64,000 nucleotides of DNA from Auanema rhodensis. Taxonomy: Eukaryota; Nematoda; Chromadorea; Rhabditida; Rhabditidae. Location of the stretch: the NCBI GenBank assembly GCA_964057225.1, contig OZ059895.1:21400688-21464687 (forward strand), in the 5' to 3' direction. Positions 54,077-64,000 of this stretch are shown piece after piece. Numbering within the stretch: position 1 is the first letter of the stretch; the number at the start of each line of letters is the position of its first letter. Made by a program: the position numbers and the translations under genes. A model generated the notes under the pieces. It was not told where the DNA came from, searched no databases, and saw only the letters and a program-made list of their open reading frames with translations.

Positions 54077-57000
54077 TTTTCACCCTGAAGAATTAATTTT
54101 TTCGTTGAATAACATTGTCCATCGTCTTTGCTTTGAAAAAAGGAATCTAAAAACATCTACTTTTTGCTAAATTATTTCGAAATTTTTCGAAAAAATTTTT
54201 GTCAAAATGTTTTTGGAAGCAATGTTGAGTGTACATGGAAACTCAACATACACTAATGCATCATTTTTCAAACGATCATAACTAATTTTTGTATTAAGCG
54301 TTTCTCAATGTAGTATAGTGCATTCGATGCGGATTTTTAAGCTGCGTCGATCTGTGTTATCAGATTTGCGCTAGCTTAAAAATGCACCGAGATATCAACT
54401 GATATAAGTTCACACTTATATCCTCGATTTTCACCCTGAAGAATTAATTTTTTCGTTGAATAACATTGTCCATCGTCTTTGCCTTGAAAAAAGAAATTTA
54501 TAAAAACATCTACTTTTTGCTAAATTATTTCGAAATGTTTCGAAAAAATTTTTGTCAAAATGTTTTTGGAAGCAATGTTGAGTGTACATGGAAACTCAAC
54601 ATACACTAATGCATCATTTTTCAAACGATCATAACTAATTTTTGTATTAAGCGTTTCTCAATGTAGTATAGTGCATTCGATGCGGATTTTTAAGCTGCGT
54701 CGATCTGTGTTATCAGATTTGCGCTAGCTTAAAAATGCACCGAGATATCAACTGATATAAGTTCCCACTTATATCCTCAATTTTCACCCTGAAGAATTAA
54801 TTTTTTCGTTGAATAACATTGTCCATCGTCTTTGCCTTGAAAAAAGGAATCTAAAAACATCTACTTTTTGCTAAATTATTTTGAAATTTTTCGAAAAAAT
54901 TTTTGTCAAAATGTTTTTGGAAGCAATGTTGAGTGTACATGGAAACTCAACATACACTAATGCATCATTTTTCAAACGATCATAACTAATTTTTGTATTG
55001 AGCGTTTCTCAATGTAGTATAGTGCATTCGATGCGGATTTTTAAGCTGCGTCGATCTGTGTTATCAGATTTGCGCTAGCTTAAAAATGCACCGAGATATC
55101 AACTGATATAAGTTCACACTTATATCCTCGATTTTCACCCTGAAGAATTAATTTTTTCGTTGAATAACATTGTCCATCGTCTTTGCTTTGAAAAAAGGAA
55201 TCTAAAAACATCTACTTTTTGCTAAATTATTTCGAAATTTTTCGAAAAAATTTTTGTCAAAATGTTTTTGGAAGCAATGTTGAGTGTACATGGAAACTCA
55301 ACATACACTAATGCATCATTTTTCAAACGATCATAACTAATTTTTGTAGTAAGCGTTTCTCAATGTAGTATAGTGCATTCGATGCGGATTTTTAAGCTGC
55401 GTCGATCTGTGTTATCAGATTTGCGCTAGCTTAAAAATGCACCGAGATATCAACTGATATAAGTTCACACTTATATCCTCGATTTTCACCCTGAAGAATT
55501 AATTTTTTCGTTGAATAACATTGTCCATCGTCTTTGCCTTGAAAAAAGAAATTTATAAAAACATCTACTTTTTGCTAAATTATTTCGAAATGTTTCGAAA
55601 AAATTTTTGTCAAAATGTTTTTGGAAGCAATGTTGAGTGTACATGGAAACTCAACATACACTAATGCATCATTTTTCAAACGATCATAACTAATTTTTGT
55701 ATTAAGCGTTTCTCAATGTAGTATAGTGCATTCGATGCGGATTTTTAAGCTGCGTCGATCTGTGTTATCAGATTTGCGCTAGCTTAAAAATGCACCGAGA
55801 TATCAACTGATATAAGTTCACACTTATATCCTCAATTTTCACCCTGAAGAATTAATTTTTTCGTTGAATAACATTGTCCATCGTCTTTGCCTTGAAAAAA
55901 GGAATCTAAAAACATCTACTTTTTGCTAAATTATTTTGAAATTTTTCGAAAAAATTTTTGTCAAAATGTTTTTGGAAGCAATGTTGAGTGTACATGGAAA
56001 CTCAACATACACTAATGCATCATTTTTCAAACGATCATAACTAATTTTTGTATTGAGCGTTTCTCAATGTAGTATAGTGCATTCGATGCGGATTTTTAAG
56101 CTGCGTCGATCTGTGTTATCAGATTTGCGCTAGCTTAAAAATGCACCGAGATATCAACTGATATAAATTCACACTTATATCCTCGATTTTCACCCTGAAG
56201 AATTAATTTTTTCGTTGAATAACATTGTCCATCGTCTTTGCTTTGAAAAAAGGAATCTAAAAACATCTACTTTTTGCTAAATTATTTCGAAATTTTTCGA
56301 AAAAATTTTTGTCAAAATGTTTTTGGAAGCAATGTTGAGTGTACATGGAAACTCAACATACACTAATGCATCATTTTTCAAACGATCATAACTAATTTTT
56401 GTATTAAGCGTATCTCAATGTAGTATAGTGCATTCGATGCGGATTTTTAAGCTGCGTCGATCTGTGTTATCAGATTTGCGCTAGCTTAAAAATGCACCGA
56501 GATATCAACTGATATAAGTTCACACTTATATCCTCGATTTTCACCCTGAAGAATTAATTTTTTCGTTGAATAACATTGTCCATCGTCTTTGCCTTGAAAA
56601 AAGAAATTTATAAAAACATCTACTTTTTGCTAAATTATTTCGAAATGTTTCGAAAAAATTTTTGTCAAAATGTTTTTGGAAGCAATGTTGAGTGTACATG
56701 GAAACTCAACATACACTAATGCATCATTTTTCAAACGATCATAACTAATTTTTGTATTAAGCGTTTCTCAATGTAGTATAGTGCATTCGATGCGGATTTT
56801 TAAGCTGCGTCGATCTGTGTTATCAGATTTGCGCTAGCTTAAAAATGCACCGAGATATCAACTGATATAAGTTCACACTTATATCCTCAATTTTCACCCT
56901 GAAGAATTAATTTTTTCGTTGAATAACATTGTCCATCGTCTTTGCCTTGAAAAAAGGAATCTAAAAACATCTACTTTTTGCTAAATTATTTTGAAATTTT

Positions 57001-58296
57001 TCGAAAAAATTTTTGTCAAAATGTTTTTGGAAGCAATGTTGAGTGTACATGGAAACTCAACATACACTAATGCATCATTTTTCAAACGATCATAACTAAT
57101 TTTTGTATTGAGCGTTTCTCAATGTAGTATAGTGCATTCGATGCGGATTTTTAAGCTGCGTCGATCTGTGTTATCAGATTTGCGCTAGCTTAAAAATGCA
57201 CCGAGATATCAACTGATATAAGTTCACACTTATATCCTCGATTTTCACCCTGAAGAATTAATTTTTTCGTTGAATAACATTGTCCATCGTCTTTGCTTTG
57301 AAAAAAGGAATCTAAAAACATCTACTTTTTGCTAAATTATTTCGAAATTTTTCGAAAAAATTTTTGTCAAAATGTTTTTGGAAGCAATGTTGAGTGTACA
57401 TGGAAACTCAACATACACTAATGCATCATTTTTCAAACGATCATAACTAATTTTTGTATTAAGCGTTTCTCAATGTAGTATAGTGCATTCGATGCGGATT
57501 TTTAAGCTGCGTCGATCTGTGTTATCAGATTTGCGCTAGCTTAAAAATGCACCGAGATATCAACTGATATAAGTTCACACTTATATCCTCGATTTTCACC
57601 CTGAAGAATTAATTTTTTCGTTGAATAACATTGTCCATCGTCTTTGCCTTGAAAAAAGAAATTTATAAAAACATCTACTTTTTGCTAAATTATTTCGAAA
57701 TGTTTCGAAAAAATTTTTGTCAAAATGTTTTTGGAAGCAATGTTGAGTGTACATGGAAACTCAACATACACTAATGCATCATTTTTCAAACGATCATAAC
57801 TAATTTTTGTATTAAGCGTTTCTCAATGTAGTATAGTGCATTCGATGCGGATTTTTAAGCTGCGTCGATCTGTGTTATCAGATTTGCGCTAGCTTAAAAA
57901 TGCACCGAGATATCAACTGATATAAGTTCACACTTATATCCTCAATTTTCACCCTGAAGAATTAATTTTTTCGTTGAATAACATTGTCCATCGTCTTTGC
58001 CTTGAAAAAAGGAATCTAAAAACATCTACTTTTTGCTAAATTATTTTGAAATTTTTCGAAAAAATTTTTGTCAAAATGTTTTTGGAAGCAATGTTGAGTG
58101 TACATGGAAACTCAACATACACTAATGCATCATTTTTCAAACGATCATAACTAATTTTTGTATTGAGCGTTTCTCAATGTAGTATAGTGCATTCGATGCG
58201 GATTTTTAAGCTGCGTCGATCTGTGTTATCAGATTTGCGCTAGCTTAAAAATGCACCGAGATATCAACTGATATAAGTTCACACTTATATCCTCGA
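54077..58296 (+). repeat. L-Z-Bg trimer repeat (1,055 bp), second run, four complete copies
   Basis: Trimers start at 54077, 55132, 56187 and 57242; each is 351 + 353 + 351 bp and the four add up exactly to 4,220 bp. Private changes are few: GTTCCCAC at the end of the Z at 54428, TAGTAAGCG in the L at 55132, ATAAATTC at the end of the Bg at 55836, CGTATCTC in the L at 56187. The last two repeat the marks of 52320/52671 at an offset of 3,516 bp, showing a longer segment copied across the C-prime/K interruption. Confidence 0.92.
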
Positions 58297-61200
58297 TTTT
58301 CACCCTGAAGAATTAATTTTTTCGTTGAATAACATTGTCCATCGTCTTTGCCTTGAAAAAAGGAATCTAAAAACATCTCCTTTTTGCTAAATTATTTTGG
58401 AATTTTTCGAAAAAATTTTTGTCAAAATGTTTTTGGAAGCAATGTTGAGTGTACATGGAAACTCAACATACACTAATGCATCATTTTTCAAACGATCATA
58501 ACTAATTTTTGTATTAAGCGTTTCTCAATGTAGTATAGTGCATTCGATGCGGATTTTTAAGCTGCGTCGATCTGTGTTATCAGATTTGCGCTAGCTTAAA
58601 AATGCACCGAGATATCAACTGATATAAGTTCACACTTATATCCTCGATTTTCACCCTGAAGAATTAATTTTTTCGTTGAATAACATTGTCCATCGTCTTT
58701 GCTTTGAAAAAAGGAATCTAAAAACATCTACTTTTTGCTAAATTATTTCGAAATTTTTCGAAAAAATTTTTGTCAAAATGTTTTTGGAAGCAATGTTGAG
58801 TGTACATGGAAACTCAACATACACTAATGCATCATTTTTCAAACGATCATAACTAATTTTTGTATTAAGCGTTTCTCAATGTAGTATAGTGCATTCGATG
58901 CGGATTTTTAAGCTGCGTCGATCTGTGTTATCAGATTTGCGCTAGCTTAAAAATGCACCGAGATATCAACTGATATAAGTTCACACTTATATCCTCAATT
59001 TTCACCCTGAAGAATTAATTTTTTCGTTGAATAACATTGTCCATCGTCTTTGCCTTGAAAAAAGGAATCTAAAAACATCTACTTTTTGCTAAATTATTTT
59101 GAAATTTTTCGAAAAAATTTTTGTCAAAATGTTTTTGGAAGCAATGTTGAGTGTACATGGAAACTCAACATACACTAATGCATCATTTTTCAAACGATCA
59201 TAACTAATTTTTGTATTGAGCGTTTCTCAATGTAGTATAGTGCATTCGATGCGGATTTTTAAGCTGCGTCGATCTGTGTTATCAGATTTGCGCTAGCTTA
59301 AACATGCACCGAGATATCAACTGATATAAGTTCACACTTATATCCTCGATTTTCACCCTGAAGAATTAATTTTTTCGTTGAATAACATTGTCCATCGTCT
59401 TTGCCTTGAAAGAAGGAATCTAAAAACATCTCCTTTTTGCTAAATTATTTTGAAATTTTTCGAAAAAATTTTTGTCAAAATGTTTTTGGAAGCAATGTTG
59501 AGTGTACATGGAAACTCAACATACACTAATGCATCATTTTTCAAACGATCATAACTAATTTTTGTATTGAGCGTTTCTCAATGTAGTATAGTGCATTCGA
59601 TGTGGATTTTTAAGCTGCGTCGATCTGTGTTATCAGATTTGCGCTAGCTTAAAAATGCACCGAGATATCAACTGATATAAGTTCACACTTATATCCTCGA
59701 TTTTCACCCTGAAGAATTAATTTTTTCGTTGAATAACATTGTCCATCGTCTTTGCCTTGAAAAAAGGAATCTAAAAACATCTACTTTTTGCTAAATTATT
59801 TCGAAATTTTTCGAAAAAATTTTTGTCAAAATGTTTTTGGAAGCAATGTTGAGTGTACATGGAAACTCAACATACACTAATGCATCATTTTTCAAACGAT
59901 CATAACTAATTTTTGTATTAAGCGTTTCTCAATGTAGTATAGTGCATTCGATGCGGATTTTTAAGCTGCGTCGATCTGTGTTATCAGATTTGCGCTAGCT
60001 TAAAAATGCACCGAGATATCAACTGATATAAGTTCACACTTATATCCTCAATTTTCACCCTGAAGAATTAATTTTTTCGTTGAATAACATTGTCCATCGT
60101 CTTTGCCTTGAAAAAAGGAATCTAAAAACATCTACTTTTTGCTAAATTATTTTGAAATTTTTCGAAAAAATTTTTGTCAAAATGTTTTTGGAAGCAATGT
60201 TGAGTGTACATGGAAACTCAACATACACTAATGCATCATTTTTCAAACGATCATAACTAATTTTTGTATTGAGCGTTTCTCAATGTAGTATAGTGCATTC
60301 GATGCGGATTTTTAAGCTGCGTCGATCTGTGTTATCAGATTTGCGCTAGCTTAAAAATGCACCGAGATATCAACTGATATAAGTTCACACTTATATCCTC
60401 GATTTTCACCCTGAAGAATTAATTTTTTCGTTGAATAACATTGTCCATCGTCTTTGCCTTGAAAGAAGGAATCTAAAAACATCTCCTTTTTGCTAAATTA
60501 TTTTGAAATTTTTCGAAAAAATTTTTGTCAAAATGTTTTTGGAAGCAATGTTGAGTGTACATGGAAACTCAACATACACTAATGCATCATTTTTCAAACG
60601 ATCATAACTAATTTTTGTATTGAGCGTTTCTCAATGTAGTATAGTGCATTCGATGCGGATTTTTAAGCTGCGTCGATCTGTGTTATCAGATTTGCGCTAG
60701 CTTAAAAATGCACCGAGATATCAACTGATATAAGTTCACACTTATATCCTCGATTTTCACCCTGAAGAATTAATTTTTTCGTTGAATAACATTGTCCATC
60801 GTCTTTGCCTTGAAAAAAGGAATCTAAAAACATCTACTTTTTGCTAAATTATTTCGAAATGTTTCGAAAAAATTTTTGTCAAAATGTTTTTGGAAGCAAT
60901 GTTGAGTGTACATGGAAACTCAACATACACTAATGCATCATTTTTCAAACGATCATAACTAATTTTTGTATTAAGCGTTTCTCAATGTAGTATAGTGCAT
61001 TCGATGCGGATTTTTAAGCTGCGTCGATCTGTGTTATCAGATTTGCGCTAGCTTAAAAATGCACCGAGATATCAACTGATATAAGTTCACACTTATATCC
61101 TCGATTTTCACCCTGAAGAATTAATTTTTTCGTTGAATAACATTGTCCATCGTCTTTGCCTTGAAAAAAGGAATCTAAAAACATCTCCTTTTTGCTAAAT

Positions 61201-63210
61201 TATTTTGGAATTTTTCGAAAAAATTTTTGTCAAAATGTTTTTGGAAGCAATGTTGAGTGTACATGGAAACTCAACATACACTAATGCATCATTTTTCAAA
61301 CGATCATAACTAATTTTTGTATTAAGCGTTTCTCAATGTAGTATAGTGCATTCGATGCGGATTTTTAAGCTGCGTCGATCTGTGTTATCAGATTTGCGCT
61401 AGCTTAAAAATGCACCGAGATATCAACTGATATAAGTTCACACTTATATCCTCGATTTTCACCCTGAAGAATTAATTTTTTCGTTGAATAACATTGTCCA
61501 TCGTCTTTGCCTTGAAAGAAGGAATCTAAAAACATCTCCTTTTTGCTAAATTATTTTGAAATTTTTCGAAAAAATTTTTGTCAAAATGTTTTTGGAAGCA
61601 ATGTTGAGTGTACATGGAAACTCAACATACACTAATGCATCATTTTTCAAACGATCATAACTAATTTTTGTATTGAGCGTTTCTCAATGTAGTATAGTGC
61701 ATTCGATGCGGATTTTTAAGCTGCGTCGATCTGTGTTATCAGATTTGCGCTAGCTTAAAAATGCACCGAGATATCAACTGATATAAGTTCACACTTATAT
61801 CCTCGATTTTCACCCTGAAGAATTAATTTTTTCGTTGAATAACATTGTCCATCGTCTTTGCCTTGAAAGAAGGAATCTAAAAACATCTCCTTTTTGCTAA
61901 ATTATTTTGAAATTTTTCGAAAAAATTTTTGTCAAAATGTTTTTGGAAGCAATGTTGAGTGTACATGGAAACTCAACATACACTAATGCATCATTTTTCA
62001 AACGATCATAACTAATTTTTGTATTGAGCGTTTCTCAATGTAGTATAGTGCATTCGATGCGGATTTTTAAGCTGCGTCGATCTGTGTTATCAGATTTGCG
62101 CTAGCTTAAAAATGCACCGAGATATCAACTGATATAAGTTCACACTTATATCCTCAATTTTCACCCTGAAGAATTAATTTTTTCGTTGAATAACATTGTC
62201 CATCGTCTTTGCCTTGAGAAAAGGAATCTAAAAACATCTACTTTTTGCTAAATTATTTTGAAATTTTTCGAAAAAATTTTTGTCAAAATGTTTTTGGAAG
62301 CAATGTTGAGTGTACATGGAAACTCAACATACACTAATGCATCATTTTTCAAACGATCATAACTAATTTTTGTATTGAGCGTTTCTCAATGTAGTATAGT
62401 GCATTCGATGCGGATTTTTAAGCTGCGTCGATCTGTGTTATCAGATTTGCGCTAGCTTAAAAATGCACCGAGATATCAACTGATATAAGTTCACACTTAT
62501 ATCCTCGATTTTCACCCTGAAGAATTAATTTTTTCGTTGAATAACATTGTCCATCGTCTTTGCCTTGAAAGAAGGAATCTAAAAACATCTCCTTTTTGCT
62601 AAATTATTTTGAAATTTTTCGAAAAAATTTTTGTCAAAATGTTTTTGGAAGCAATGTTGAGTGTACATGGAAACTCAACATACACTAATGCATCATTTTT
62701 CAAACGATCATAACTAATTTTTGTATTGAGCGTTTCTCAATGTAGTATAGTGCATTCGATGCGGATTTTTAAGCTGCGTCGATCTGTGTTATCAGATTTG
62801 CGCTAGCTTAAAAATGCACCGAGATATCAACTGATATAAGTTCACACTTATATCCTCGATTTTCACCCTGAAGAATTAATTTTTTCGTTGAATAACATTG
62901 TCCATCGTCTTTGCCTTGAAAAAAGGAATCTAAAAACATCTACTTTTTGCTAAATTATTTCGAAATTTTTCGAAAAAATTTTTGTCAAAATGTTTTTGGA
63001 AGCAATGTTGAGTGTACATGGAAACTCAACATACACTAATGCATCATTTTTCAAACGATCATAACTAATTTTTGTATTAAGCGTTTCTCAATGTAGTATA
63101 GTGCATTCGATGCGGATTTTTAAGCTGCGTCGATCTGTGTTATCAGATTTGCGCTAGCTTAAAAATGCACCGAGATATCAACTGATATAAGTTCACACTT
63201 ATATCCTCAA
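58297..63210 (+). repeat. Irregular mix of C-prime, L, Bg and K monomers
   Basis: Units in order from 58297: C-prime, L, Bg (TAAACATGC at its end), K (GATGTGGA), 102C unit (59701), Bg, K, 102C+108G unit (60754), C-prime, K, K, Bg (TTGAGAAAAGG), K, 102C unit (62860). The pairs Bg-K at 58999, 60052 and 62158 and C-prime-K at 61105 recur but no fixed period holds. Z with its 2-bp insertion is absent. Confidence 0.85.
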
Positions 63211-64000
63211 TTTTCACCCTGAAGAATTAATTTTTTCGTTGAATAACATTGTCCATCGTCTTTGCCTTGAAAAAAGGAATCTAAAAACATCTACTTTTTG
63301 CTAAATTATTTTGAAATTTTTCGAAAAAATTTTTGTCAAAATGTTTTTGGAAGCAATGTTGAGTGTACATGGAAACTCAACATACACTAATGCATAATTT
63401 TTCAAACGATCATAACTAATTTTTGTATTAAGCGTTTCTCAATGTAGTATAGTGCATTCGATGCGGATTTTTAAGCTGCGTCGATCTGTGTTATCAGATT
63501 TGCGCTAGCTTAAAAATGCACCGAGATATCAACTGATATAAGTTCACACTTATATCCTCGATTTTCAACCTGAAGAATTAATTTTTTCGTTGAATAACAT
63601 TGTCCATCGTCTTTGCCTTGAAAAAAGGAATCTAAAAACATCTACTTTTTGCTAGATTATATTGAAATTTTTCGAAAAAATTTTTGTCAAAATGTTTTTG
63701 GAAGCAATGTTGAGTGTACATGGAAACTCAACATACACTAATGCATAATTTTTCAAACGATCATAACTAATTTTTGTATTAAGCGTTTCTCAATGTAGTA
63801 TAGTGCATTCGATGCGGATTTTTAAGCTGCGTCGATCTGTGTTATCAGATTTGCGCTAGCTTAAAAATGCACCGAGATATCAACTGATATAAGTTCACAC
63901 TTATATCCTCGATTTTCAACCTGAAGAATTAATTTTTTCGTTGAATAACATTGTCCATCGTCTTTGCCTCGAAAAAAGGAATCTAAAAACATCTACTTTT
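63211..64000 (+). repeat. Right-edge monomers with private changes
   Basis: Units at 63211 and 63562 share A at 186 (GCATAATTT), which no earlier copy has. Units at 63562 and 63913 share A at 7 (TTCAACCTG), also new. The unit at 63562 further has GCTAGATTATATTG. The last, 63913-64000, is cut at 88 bp and has GCCTCG for GCCTTG. A new subfamily starts here and continues past the window. Confidence 0.88.

Larger units (their letters stand above)
1..64000. repeat. 351-bp tandem satellite DNA array, 182.25 monomers
   Basis: A unit beginning TTTTCACCCTGAAGAATT recurs every 351 bp from base 1 to the end, always in the same orientation, with no interruption. Unit starts seen at 1, 352, 703, 1054 and so on reach 63913, which is 182 complete units plus 88 bp once one 1-bp deletion, nine 2-bp insertions and one 13-bp insertion are counted. 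Copies usually differ from the consensus at a handful of sites. Consensus G+C is about 31.6%. No frame on either strand stays open for more than about 46 codons, so nothing is coded. Both ends are cut inside the array. Such long homogeneous arrays are typical of (peri)centromeric or subtelomeric heterochromatin; that location is inferred. The family and species are not recognised. Confidence 0.98.

Noticed and set aside
1-64000. Protein-coding genes or a selfish genetic system hidden in the repeat
   Set aside because: 351 is a multiple of three, so a frame could in principle stay open across units, but each of the six frames has several stops per monomer; the longest stop-free stretch in the consensus is about 138 bp. 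No copy has lost enough stops to matter.
1-64000. CRISPR array
   Set aside because: Regular spacing is present, but the full 351 bp is repeated with no unique spacers, and the unit is far longer than a CRISPR repeat.
1-64000. Transposable element or long terminal repeats
   Set aside because: No target-site duplication, terminal inverted repeat, polyA tail, integrase or reverse transcriptase segment; the array is never interrupted by foreign sequence.
1-64000. rRNA, tRNA or histone-type gene tandem repeats
   Set aside because: The unit is too short and A+T-rich, with no cloverleaf, no internal polymerase III A/B box pair that I can recognise, and no coding frame.
1-64000. Assignment to a named satellite family or species
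   Set aside because: Length and composition are shared by unrelated satellites of beetles, wasps and other invertebrates, and I do not recognise this sequence. A search of satellite and genome databases would be decisive.

Overview
The whole 64,000-base window is one uninterrupted head-to-tail satellite DNA array on a single orientation. The repeat unit is 351 bp (about 31.6% G+C by hand count of the consensus). Taking the first base as monomer position 1, I count 182 complete monomers plus 88 bp of a 183rd (63913-64000). The arithmetic closes exactly: 171 monomers of 351 bp, one of 350 bp (4213-4562), nine of 353 bp (between 46345 and 57945) and one of 364 bp (45630-45993). Both ends of the window lie inside the array, so its true length and flanks are unknown. 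There is no protein gene, RNA gene, transposon or CRISPR array: every one of the six reading frames meets stops in every monomer, and the longest gap between stops in the consensus is only about 138 bp.

The organism is a eukaryote. The A+T-rich, hundreds-of-base monomer, the very high identity between copies, the higher-order structure and the absence of CpG depletion (12 CpG per monomer against about 9 expected) look most like pericentromeric or centromeric heterochromatin of an insect or other invertebrate, but I do not recognise the family by name and cannot assign a species.

Within the array, copies differ from the consensus by only a few bases, yet these differences are not scattered at random. 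They define recurring monomer types, named here by diagnostic bases in monomer coordinates: B (350 A before the unit), C (83C 104G 120G), E (101C 153A), F (220G 267A), K (63G 83C 220G), L (56T 102C), Z (2-bp insertion near 67-74, 102C, 108G), Bg/Bh (350 A, 220G, with or without 114G). The types are arranged in higher-order repeats that change along the window: a trimer at 1-2106; a five-monomer offset repeat at 2809-5966; 702-bp dimers at 7371-8774 and 11583-12986; a six-monomer block copied 4,212 bp apart (12987-15092 and 17199-19304); an 11-monomer (3,861-bp) tandem duplication at 19305-27026; 1,053-bp trimers at 29484-32642; an eight-monomer offset repeat at 32292-36854; a five-monomer offset repeat at 37557-40715; trimers at 42471-45993; six- and seven-monomer units at 46345-50911; and a 1,055-bp L-Z-Bg trimer at 50561-58296. 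The last 5.7 kb are a less regular mix, ending in monomers with private changes.

Inside each monomer the sequence holds two short perfect inverted repeats (146-173 and 325-346), a near-palindrome with A/T tracts (98-132), and a roughly 65-bp stretch (121-185) that is almost invariant over all copies while the neighbouring 56-120 segment carries most of the variation. The picture is of a recently and repeatedly homogenised satellite evolving by unequal exchange and gene conversion. I see no hidden gene system.
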